Positions 1-5,513 of a DNA stretch of 7,324 bases are shown here, in pieces (positions within the stretch are counted from its first letter, which is position 1; the number at the start of each line of letters is the position of its first letter). The stretch is from Rhodobiaceae bacterium (GTDB lineage Bacteria; Pseudomonadota; Alphaproteobacteria; Parvibaculales; Parvibaculaceae). Both the position numbers and the translations under genes were made by a program. The stretch is from positions 121,320-128,643 of the forward strand of contig NVWR01000005.1 of NCBI GenBank assembly GCA_002746275.1, read 5' to 3'. A model generated the notes under the pieces. The model was not told where the DNA came from, ran no database searches, and was given only the letters and a program-made list of their open reading frames with translations.

Positions 1-345
1 AACGATGATGGGCACAACATGGAGCTGCGCAGCCTGTGCCGCCCGCCACCGGCGTTCGCCCGCCACAATTTCAAACGTATTGTCGGCCCCGCCCGGAAGT
101 GGGCGCACAACGATCGGCTGCAGAATACCCTTTTCCCGGATCGATTCCGTCAGGTCATCCAGATCGCCGCTACGAAAAACCTGTCGGGGCTGAAACGGAT
201 TGGCCTGCAAAAACTCGGTCGGCACCTCCCGCACACCTCGAACCGCCGTGCCCGTATCATCGCCAAAGCCAATCGCGGCATCATCACCGATCAACGCGGC
301 GAGACCCCTGCCCAACCGACTTTTGCCTTGTGCCTCATCAACCAT
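1..345 (-). CDS. parB: Chromosome-partition protein ParB, N-terminal part (3' end beyond the left edge)
   Basis: ParB is the CTP-dependent DNA clamp that loads at parS, spreads along flanking DNA and stimulates the ATPase of ParA during chromosome segregation. Only the first 115 residues are present and no stop occurs before the window edge. Visible motifs are the N-terminal RLGRGLAALIGD segment (residues 10-21), the region that contacts ParA in this family; NPFQPR (49-54) and GILQPIVVR (73-81) of the ParB/Srx-like nucleotide-binding fold; and the GERRWRAA box (96-103) needed for CTP binding and spreading. The helix-turn-helix and dimerisation domains are outside the window. The ATG at 345-343 follows an AGGAG ribosome-binding site with a 9-nt spacer. 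It lies downstream of parA on the same strand but 195 bp away, so it may have its own promoter. Identification is secure; the C-terminus cannot be judged. Confidence 0.96.
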   Translation of the reverse strand, partial: MVDEAQGKSRLGRGLAALIGDDAAIGFGDDTGTAVRGVREVPTEFLQANPFQPRQVFRSGDLDDLTESIREKGILQPIVVRPLPGGADNTFEIVAGERRWRAAQAAQLHVVPIIV

Positions 346-354
346 GAGTGAGGT

Positions 355-359
355 CTCCT
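355..359 (-). promoter_or_regulatory. parB ribosome-binding site
   Basis: On the minus strand AGGAG lies 9 nt before the parB ATG. It supports the chosen start, which also places the conserved RLGRGL segment at the usual distance from the N-terminus. Confidence 0.8.
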
Positions 360-470
360 GTTTCAATGCTACTGCTCCCCGCGAAAGAACCCCCAAGGGC
401 TCCGCCGATTTTTTCACTAAAGTAGGGCCTGGTAGGGCTAATTACGAATCTTTTCAATGTCTTAACAAGC

Positions 471-499
471 ATTCTTAAGAGTCCTCAGACTCTGGTCAA
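471..499 (-). promoter_or_regulatory. Candidate parB promoter with an inverted repeat in its spacer
   Basis: Reading the minus strand, TTGACC (499-494) matches five of six bases of the sigma-70 -35 box. After a 17-nt spacer comes AAGAAT (476-471), which matches four of six bases of the -10 box. The spacer contains a perfect 6-bp inverted repeat, AGAGTC/GACTCT, around a 4-nt loop (478-493). Each arm contains a GANTC site (479-483 and 488-492). It would give parB a leader of about 120 nt. The -10 match is modest and there is no experimental support, so this is a pattern match only. Confidence 0.35.
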
Positions 500-540
500 A
501 AACAAGGGTGCAACATACTGAAAGCGATACATTCCCGGCC

Positions 541-1446
541 TCAGGCTGCGGTTTTCGACCGCAACACCCGCTCACGCTGAATGAGTTCCGCCGCAAGCTT
601 CATATAGGCCCGGCTTCCTGCACAATGATGGTCATAGACCAGAGCCGGTTTGCCATAGGACGGCGCTTCCGAAATCCGCACATTGCGAGGGATCACCGTG
701 TTGTAGACCTTGTCGCCCAGATGGGCGCGCACATCCTCCGCAACCTGCCCTGAGAGTTTGTTGCGTTTGTCGTACATGGTCAGCACGATGCCCTGAATAT
801 CCAGGCGGGGGTTGAGGCTCGTCCGCACCCGCTCAACCGTCCGCAGCAATTGGCTGAGACCTTCAAGCGCAAAAAACTCACATTGCAGAGGTACCAAAAT
901 CGCATCCGCCGCCGTCATCGCGTTGATGGTCAGCAGGTTCAGCGATGGCGGGCAATCCACCAGAATATAAGTATAGGGACGGACATTCATTTCCACCGTC
1001 ACCCCGTCCAATTGGCCGCTCCCGTGGGGAGGCATCCGCCCAAGCGCATCGCGAAGACGGTGGGAGCGCCGCGAGACGCTGGCAAGCTCCAGTTCCGCCC
1101 CGAGCAAGTCCATCGTAGAAGGTACAATATCAAGGCCTGGCACCTGGGTCGGCAGTATCGCTTTTTCGATCAACGCCGCGCCAATCAACACATCATAGGT
1201 CGATAAGGTCCGGTCTTCCCGTTCAATGCCCAGCCCCGTACTCGCGTTGCCTTGCGGATCAAGGTCCACCAGTAAAACCCGCTCCCCGACGGCCGCCAGA
1301 GCGGTGCCAAGATTGATGGCGGTAGTGGTTTTCCCCACCCCACCCTTTTGGTTGGCAAGCACAAGAATCCGTGGACGCTGGAAGGGTTCCCTACCCCTCC
1401 CATCCCCAGTACGAAGCTCATCATCGCTACGGTTAATGTCAGTCAC
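541..1446 (-). CDS. parA: Chromosome-partition ATPase ParA
   Basis: ParA is a deviant-Walker ATPase that binds nucleoid DNA as an ATP dimer; ParB bound at parS triggers hydrolysis and so moves the origin region. The 301-residue product has the deviant Walker A KGGVGKTT (34-41, signature Lys34, P-loop Lys39), Walker A' DLDPQGN (61-67) and Walker B ILVDCPPS (161-168). It also has the ParA-typical QCEFFALEGLSQL (188-200) and VIPRNVRISEAPS (251-263). I chose the GTG at 1446: AGGTGGAG lies upstream with a 10-nt spacer from GGAG, and the overlap with rsmG is only 8 bp. An in-frame GTG at 1479 would add 11 residues and overlap rsmG by 41 bp. Two oddities are a roughly 26-residue N-terminal extension before the first beta strand and an insertion of about 14 residues near 139-154, just before Walker B. 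Confidence 0.96.
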   Translation of the reverse strand: MTDINRSDDELRTGDGRGREPFQRPRILVLANQKGGVGKTTTAINLGTALAAVGERVLLVDLDPQGNASTGLGIEREDRTLSTYDVLIGAALIEKAILPTQVPGLDIVPSTMDLLGAELELASVSRRSHRLRDALGRMPPHGSGQLDGVTVEMNVRPYTYILVDCPPSLNLLTINAMTAADAILVPLQCEFFALEGLSQLLRTVERVRTSLNPRLDIQGIVLTMYDKRNKLSGQVAEDVRAHLGDKVYNTVIPRNVRISEAPSYGKPALVYDHHCAGSRAYMKLAAELIQRERVLRSKTAA

Positions 1447-2092
1447 GGCCAAGCTTCTCCACCTTGAGAACAATCGCACCCTCTTCGGCCCGACTGGGTA
1501 AATCTGTCTGGGTGAATGTCCACGATTTCCGTGCTTCGGTCAATTCCTCAACCAAATTCTTGCCTTTCAGAAATAATCCGATCGTGTCGGTGCCGAAATA
1601 GGGCTCAGCCCACCCCAATAATCGCCCAAGCGGCGCACAGGCCCGCGCAGTCACAATTTCACAAGCCCCAACAGCAGAAAGGGTTTCCGGCGCTTCGATT
1701 CGGCCAGTATGGACCTGCGCCGGTGCCCCGGTCAGCCGGATCACCTCCCGCAAGAAAACTGACTTGCGCTGGTCACTTTCCACCAGATGCATCTCAAAAC
1801 CGGGCCTTTCCATAGCCATAATAGCAATTACAAGCCCCGGGAAACCCGCCCCACTCCCCAAATCAACCCATTTTCGGGCGGAGGACGGTGCCAGCTCAAA
1901 TAATTGTGCTGAATCCCAGAAATGCCTCTGCCAGACCTGATCCAGAGTGGATTTCGAGACCAGATTGATAGATCTCTGCCATTTTCGGAGGGAGGACTCG
2001 TAATCCGAGAGTCGCTCCATTGTTTCACGTGAAACATGTGATTGCCGAAAAAAGGATTCCGCATCAAGGACTTGGCCGGCTTCTCCCATCAT
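1439..2092 (-). CDS. rsmG: 16S rRNA (guanine-527-N7)-methyltransferase RsmG
   Basis: RsmG (GidB) transfers a methyl group from S-adenosylmethionine to N7 of G527 (E. coli numbering) in the 530 loop of 16S rRNA; loss gives low-level streptomycin resistance in several bacteria. The 217-residue product is of normal length. The SAM-binding motif I is [12 protein letters not shown] (76-87). [15 protein letters not shown] (103-117) is the family's acidic-loop region, and TARACAPL (148-155) and LKGKN (175-179) are also family-typical. The start ATG at 2092-2090 overlaps the mnmG TGA in an ATGA, indicating translational coupling; no strong ribosome-binding site is seen. A second ATG follows directly and could be the real start, shortening the product by one residue. 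Residues 20-24 (VSRET) are encoded by a perfect parS site. The 3' end overlaps parA. Confidence 0.96.
   Translation of the reverse strand: MMGEAGQVLDAESFFRQSHVSRETMERLSDYESSLRKWQRSINLVSKSTLDQVWQRHFWDSAQLFELAPSSARKWVDLGSGAGFPGLVIAIMAMERPGFEMHLVESDQRKSVFLREVIRLTGAPAQVHTGRIEAPETLSAVGACEIVTARACAPLGRLLGWAEPYFGTDTIGLFLKGKNLVEELTEARKSWTFTQTDLPSRAEEGAIVLKVEKLGRD
1457..1464 (-). promoter_or_regulatory. parA ribosome-binding site inside the 3' end of rsmG
   Basis: AGGTGGAG on the minus strand, 10 nt before the GTG at 1446, favours that start over the GTG at 1479. Because it lies within the last codons of rsmG, parA translation is probably coupled to rsmG. Confidence 0.6.
2021..2036. promoter_or_regulatory. 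parS: parS site 1, inside rsmG
   Basis: TGTTTCACGTGAAACA is a perfect 16-bp palindrome identical to the canonical chromosomal parS consensus recognised by ParB. It lies in the 5' part of rsmG and reads through in frame, contributing the residues VSRET. It is about 1.7 kb from the parB start, the usual distance for a cis-acting centromere site. GANTC sites lie at 1995-1999, 2009-2013 and 2055-2059 around it. Confidence 0.95.
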
Positions 2093-3954
2093 GCAGAGCG
2101 CCGCAAATTACCGCGCTTTACATACAAAAGCAGGCTGGTCATCGCAGCCGGCGTCACCCCTTCTATGCGGGATGCCTGCCCCAAAGTTACAGGCCGTGTT
2201 TTCGCCAGTTTTTGACGCACTTCATTAGAAAGCCCCGGAACAGTGGCATAATCCAGACTTGCTGGCAGAACCAGCGCCTCGTCCTTACGAAACGCCTGCA
2301 CGTCCCCCGCCTGCCGCTTGAGATAGACCGCGTAGGTCGCATCAATCTCTAGCTGCTCGGCAATTTCCGGCTCCAACGTCGCCAACTCCGGCCAGATGCC
2401 CGCAGCCGCTGCAAAATCAACATCCGGATAGGACAGCAGCTCAAACGCGGTACGACGCACACCGTCCTGATTGATCTTCAGTCCCGCTTTCTGAAGCACT
2501 GAGGGGGTTTCAGAACAGGCCGCCGCCAGAGCTCGAGCCTTCTCAAGGGCACCAAGCTTGACAGCAAACACGCCTCCCCGCTCCGCACTGACACAGCCAA
2601 GAGCCAGACCCAGGGGTGTTAGCCTCTGATCCGCATTATCCGCTCGCAAGCTCAGCCGGTATTCCGCCCGGGAAGTAAACATCCGATAGGGTTCTGAGAC
2701 CCCTTTGGTGACCAGATCATCGATCATCACGCCGATATAGGCATCCGCCCGATCAAGGATAAAGGGCTCCTGCCCCTGACAGGCGAGGGCTGCGTTGAGC
2801 CCCGCCATCAGCCCCTGAGCCGCCGCTTCCTCATATCCCGTGGTCCCGTTGATCTGACCGGCCAGATAAAGCCCCTTCAGGGCCTTCACCTCCAGCGTCG
2901 GCAGGAGCTCGCGTGGATCGACATAGTCATATTCGATGGCATAGCCGGGCTGCAGTATCGCGACATCCTCCAGCCCCGGTATGGTCGCCAGAAAGGCCTT
3001 CTGTATGTCTTCCGGCAAAGCCGTCGAGATGCCATTGGGATAAACGGTGTGATCATCCAGGCCCTCGGGCTCCAAAAAGATCTGGTGGGCGTCCCTCTCG
3101 GCAAACCGCACCACCTTGTCCTCAATCGAGGGGCAATAGCGTGGCCCTGTTCCCTCGATCCGCCCCCCATAGACGGGAGAAGCTTCAAGATTGTCTCGAA
3201 TGATCTGATGGGTCTGGGCGTTCGTCCAGGTCAGATGACAGGAAATTTGATTCTGTGGAACCTGCTTCGTCAGGAAAGAAAAAGGAACCGGAGGATTATC
3301 TGCTGGCTGTTCATCCAATACGGCCCAATTGATCGTCCGACCGTCCAGCCTGGGGGGTGTGCCGGTCTTCAACCGACCCAGCTTCAACCCCATACCGTAG
3401 AGTCGCTCAGACAGCCCAAGCGCCGGTGCTTCGCCCACCCGCCCGGCCGGAACCCGCTCGTGCCCCAGATGGATCACGCCGTTGAGGAAGGTACCTGTGG
3501 TCAAAACCACGCGCCCGGCCTCAATCCGAGAGCCATCCTCACAAACAAGCCCGGTGACCACATCCCCGTCGACGATCAAATCAACGACCGCTGCTTCCAG
3601 CACAGATAGGCTTTCCTGCCCTTCAATGGCGGACTGCATGGCCTCTCGATAGAGCTTGCGGTCACTCTGCGTCCGAGGACCGCGAACAGCAGGACCTTTG
3701 CGACGGTTGAGCAATCGGAACTGAATACCTGATGCGTCCGCCACCTGACCCATCAGACCATCCAGCGCATCGACCTCCCGAACCAGATGGCCTTTCCCCA
3801 AACCACCGATGGCCGGGTTACAAGACATCTCGCCAACGGTCGCCCATTTGTGGGTCACCAGAAGCGTTGCGGCGCCAAGACGCGCGGCACCCGCCGCAGC
3901 TTCGCAGCCAGCGTGTCCGCCTCCTATAACGATGACGTCAAATTTCTCAGCCAT
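2089..3954 (-). CDS. mnmG: tRNA uridine-5-carboxymethylaminomethyl modification enzyme MnmG
   Basis: MnmG (GidA) is the FAD- and NADH-dependent partner of MnmE. The complex installs the (carboxymethyl)aminomethyl group at C5 of the wobble uridine U34 in tRNAs reading NNA/NNG codons, using methylenetetrahydrofolate. The 621-residue product is full length. The N-terminal dinucleotide-binding motif [14 protein letters not shown] covers 7-20. The signature [16 protein letters not shown] (45-60) holds one conserved Cys and [15 protein letters not shown] (270-284, Cys274) the second. The FAD-binding segment [21 protein letters not shown] covers 361-381. The C-terminal helical domain that contacts MnmE is intact. 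The ATG at 3954-3952 has only a weak ribosome-binding site, but residues 5-18 then sit where the family expects them. It lies 134 bp downstream of mnmE and overlaps rsmG by 4 bp. Confidence 0.98.
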   Translation of the reverse strand: MAEKFDVIVIGGGHAGCEAAAGAARLGAATLLVTHKWATVGEMSCNPAIGGLGKGHLVREVDALDGLMGQVADASGIQFRLLNRRKGPAVRGPRTQSDRKLYREAMQSAIEGQESLSVLEAAVVDLIVDGDVVTGLVCEDGSRIEAGRVVLTTGTFLNGVIHLGHERVPAGRVGEAPALGLSERLYGMGLKLGRLKTGTPPRLDGRTINWAVLDEQPADNPPVPFSFLTKQVPQNQISCHLTWTNAQTHQIIRDNLEASPVYGGRIEGTGPRYCPSIEDKVVRFAERDAHQIFLEPEGLDDHTVYPNGISTALPEDIQKAFLATIPGLEDVAILQPGYAIEYDYVDPRELLPTLEVKALKGLYLAGQINGTTGYEEAAAQGLMAGLNAALACQGQEPFILDRADAYIGVMIDDLVTKGVSEPYRMFTSRAEYRLSLRADNADQRLTPLGLALGCVSAERGGVFAVKLGALEKARALAAACSETPSVLQKAGLKINQDGVRRTAFELLSYPDVDFAAAAGIWPELATLEPEIAEQLEIDATYAVYLKRQAGDVQAFRKDEALVLPASLDYATVPGLSNEVRQKLAKTRPVTLGQASRIEGVTPAAMTSLLLYVKRGNLRRSA

Positions 3955-3979
3955 TCCATCTCACTGCCACAACAAGGCC

Positions 3980-4000
3980 AACTCGATCATTTATCGAACC
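3980..4000 (-). other. Possible RNA hairpin in the mnmG leader
   Basis: As minus-strand RNA, GGUUCGAU and AUCGAGUU can form eight continuous pairs around an AAAUG loop; five are Watson-Crick and three are G-U. On the plus strand the outer pairs fail, so the structure is specific to the mnmG transcript direction. It ends about 25 nt before the start codon. No U tract follows, so it is not a terminator. A chance match remains possible. Confidence 0.3.
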
Positions 4001-4007
4001 AGCCCAA

Positions 4008-4036
4008 CATCTAGGCATTTGTATCCCGTTCGTCAA
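4008..4036 (-). promoter_or_regulatory. Weak candidate promoter for mnmG
   Basis: TTGACG (4036-4031 on the minus strand) is a five-of-six match to the -35 box and is followed after 17 nt by TAGATG (4013-4008), a poor -10 match. It could let mnmG-rsmG-parA be transcribed separately from mnmE. Evidence is weak; the same gap also holds parS site 2. Confidence 0.25.
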
Positions 4037-4070
4037 AAGACTTATCGTCCACCATGACATTTAGGACTCA

Positions 4071-4090
4071 AGTGTTTCACGTGAAACACT
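4071..4090. promoter_or_regulatory. parS: parS site 2, abutting the mnmE stop codon
   Basis: The canonical 16-bp parS TGTTTCACGTGAAACA lies at 4073-4088 and is extended by two symmetric bases on each side to a perfect 20-bp palindrome. The outermost two bases on the right belong to the mnmE TAG stop codon (4091-4089), so the site begins exactly where the gene ends. A GANTC site (4065-4069) lies 3 bp from the core on the other side. The distance to parS site 1 is 2052 bp. Confidence 0.95.
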
Positions 4091-5399
4091 ATTTTCCGAT
4101 GCAGAAGTCCCGGAACACCACATCAAGCAATTCTTCTACATCAACCCGACCCGTGATCCGCCCCACAGCTCGCACTGCGCGACGCAATTCCTCCGCCACC
4201 AGAGAGACATCGCCAGCTCGTTCCACTAGCGAAACGGCACTTTGCAGAGCTCCCTTGCAGCTCCGCAATTCTGTCCGGTGTCGCTCGCGCGTCACCACGG
4301 GCGCTTCTGTCTCGCCAAAGAGTGTCAGGATCTGCCCCTCCAATCTCTCTGAAAGCGCCTCAAGCCCCTGCCCAGTGGTCACCGATATACCGATCTGCCC
4401 CTCCTCGAGAGAGAGATCCGGCTCCATATCCAACTTATTGAGTACGAAAAGGTCACCGGATCGCACGTCTTCCGCCGATTTTCCCTCTCCCACACAAGAC
4501 ATCCAGATCCGCAAATCAGCTTGCTCCGCCGTCATCCTCGCCCGACGAATACCTTCCTTCTCGACAGACCCGGTGGCCTCCCGCAGCCCCGCCGTGTCGC
4601 AAATCGTCACCGGCAAACCACCCAGCACCATTCGGACCTCCACAACGTCCCGCGTGGTGCCCGCTTCCTCAGAAACAATCACCGCGTCCCGCCGCGCCAA
4701 AAAGTTAACAAGGCTCGATTTACCAACATTCGGCGGCCCTACCACGGCGACAAAAATCCCATCCCGAATTTTTTCCCCGCGGCGATCAGCCAGAAATCCA
4801 GAGATCTCGTCGATCAGCAAAGTAACACCTGGCATGACCGATTTACTGAGGTCGCTGGGAAGATCCTCGTCGGCAAAGTCGATCTCCGCCTCCACATAGG
4901 CCAAAATCTTGATCAACCGATCCCGCCAGCCATCACACACCTCGCCGAAGCCGCCCGCCATCTGTCGAAGTGCCTGTCTACGCTGCGCCGAGGTCTCCGC
5001 CTCGATCAGATCCGCGATCCCCTCTGCAGCGGCCAGATCAAACTTCCCGTTCTCAACCGCACGACGGGTAAACTCTCCAGGCTCCGCAAGTCGCAGCCCT
5101 ACAATTTTACCGAGTCCCTCGATCACGGAATCAACCACTGCGAGTCCCCCGTGAAGATGTAACTCCACGACATCTTCCCCAGTGAAAGAATGCGGTCCGC
5201 GAAACCCCAGCACCAATGCCCGGTCCAAAAGTTCGCCACTCACCGGATCGCTCAGGGACCGGACTTCCGCCTGCCGGATGGTTCCGATCCCGCGACCCGA
5301 AAGACCCGCAAGCGCCGCCTCCGCATCGGGACCCGATACGCGAACGACCGCCACCCCTCCGCGACCCCGCGCTGTCGCCGGTGCAAAAATCGTTTCCAT
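4089..5399 (-). CDS. mnmE: tRNA modification GTPase MnmE
   Basis: MnmE (TrmE) is the GTP- and folate-binding subunit of the MnmE-MnmG complex that modifies U34 of tRNAs; it is a G protein activated by potassium-dependent dimerisation. The 436-residue product carries the N-terminal folate-binding domain starting METIFAPATARGRGGVAVVR (1-20), with GEDVVELHLHGG (74-85) and EPGEFTRRAVENGKFDLAAAE (106-126). The G domain shows G1 GPPNVGKSS (221-229), G2 EAGTTRD (245-251), G3 DTAG (268-271) and G4 NKLD (321-324). The C-terminal CIGK (433-436) supplies the conserved catalytic Cys. The ATG at 5399-5397 follows AGGAG with a 10-nt spacer. It is slightly shorter than the E. coli protein (454) but has every motif. 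It is the first gene of the minus-strand set and is divergent from the DUF255 gene. Confidence 0.98.
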   Translation of the reverse strand: METIFAPATARGRGGVAVVRVSGPDAEAALAGLSGRGIGTIRQAEVRSLSDPVSGELLDRALVLGFRGPHSFTGEDVVELHLHGGLAVVDSVIEGLGKIVGLRLAEPGEFTRRAVENGKFDLAAAEGIADLIEAETSAQRRQALRQMAGGFGEVCDGWRDRLIKILAYVEAEIDFADEDLPSDLSKSVMPGVTLLIDEISGFLADRRGEKIRDGIFVAVVGPPNVGKSSLVNFLARRDAVIVSEEAGTTRDVVEVRMVLGGLPVTICDTAGLREATGSVEKEGIRRARMTAEQADLRIWMSCVGEGKSAEDVRSGDLFVLNKLDMEPDLSLEEGQIGISVTTGQGLEALSERLEGQILTLFGETEAPVVTRERHRTELRSCKGALQSAVSLVERAGDVSLVAEELRRAVRAVGRITGRVDVEELLDVVFRDFCIGK

Positions 5400-5409
5400 T
5401 CCGAATCGA

Positions 5410-5414
5410 CTCCT
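5410..5414 (-). promoter_or_regulatory. mnmE ribosome-binding site
   Basis: AGGAG on the minus strand lies 10 nt before the mnmE ATG. It overlaps the GANTC site at 5408-5412, and a second GANTC site (5403-5407) follows immediately. Confidence 0.7.
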
Positions 5415-5457
5415 ATCGATCTACAGCGCGCGCACTCGCGCAAGTCGCGTGCGTCAT

Positions 5458-5487
5458 GTTATCTTTTACCTTCAAAGCTCGTCGCAA
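5458..5487 (-). promoter_or_regulatory. Candidate mnmE promoter
   Basis: In the 114-bp divergent gap, the minus strand has TTGCGA (5487-5482), an 18-nt spacer and GATAAC (5463-5458), each a four-of-six match to sigma-70 boxes. Downstream, 5431-5453 can fold as an imperfect GC-rich hairpin (CGCA and CGCG arms with a 2-nt bulge). I found no convincing promoter for the plus-strand gene in this gap. Confidence 0.25.
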
Positions 5488-5513
5488 AAAACACGGACCC
5501 CCGATAAACATCC

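Larger units (their letters stand above)
346..540 (-). other. parA-parB intergenic region
   Basis: This 195-bp gap has no credible coding sequence. Besides the candidate promoter it holds a direct repeat of GTAGGGC at 422-428 and 432-438, with a 10-bp period. It also holds a possible RNA hairpin at 386-403 (minus strand, GGAGCCC / GGGUUCU with a UUGG loop and two G-U pairs), and a third GANTC site at 446-450. The hairpin is not followed by a long U tract, so I do not call it a terminator. The gap is larger than I would expect for a tightly coupled parAB operon. Confidence 0.6.

Noticed and set aside
386..403. Hairpin in the parB leader as an intrinsic terminator after parA
   Set aside because: The stem has two G-U pairs and is followed by only three U residues and then GC-rich sequence, so termination is not convincing.
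462..478. TTAA...TTAA pair in the parA-parB gap resembling a CtrA box
   Set aside because: The half-sites are 9 bp apart rather than the 7 bp of the CtrA consensus, so I do not call it.
3049..3609. A 186-codon open frame on the plus strand opposite mnmG
   Set aside because: It lies wholly within mnmG, has no domain, and its composition is that of an antisense shadow.
4054..4899. A 281-codon open frame on the plus strand opposite mnmE
   Set aside because: It is antisense to a gene with every MnmE motif, its product is low-complexity Ser/Thr/Arg/Pro typical of shadow frames in GC-rich DNA, and it has no recognisable domain.
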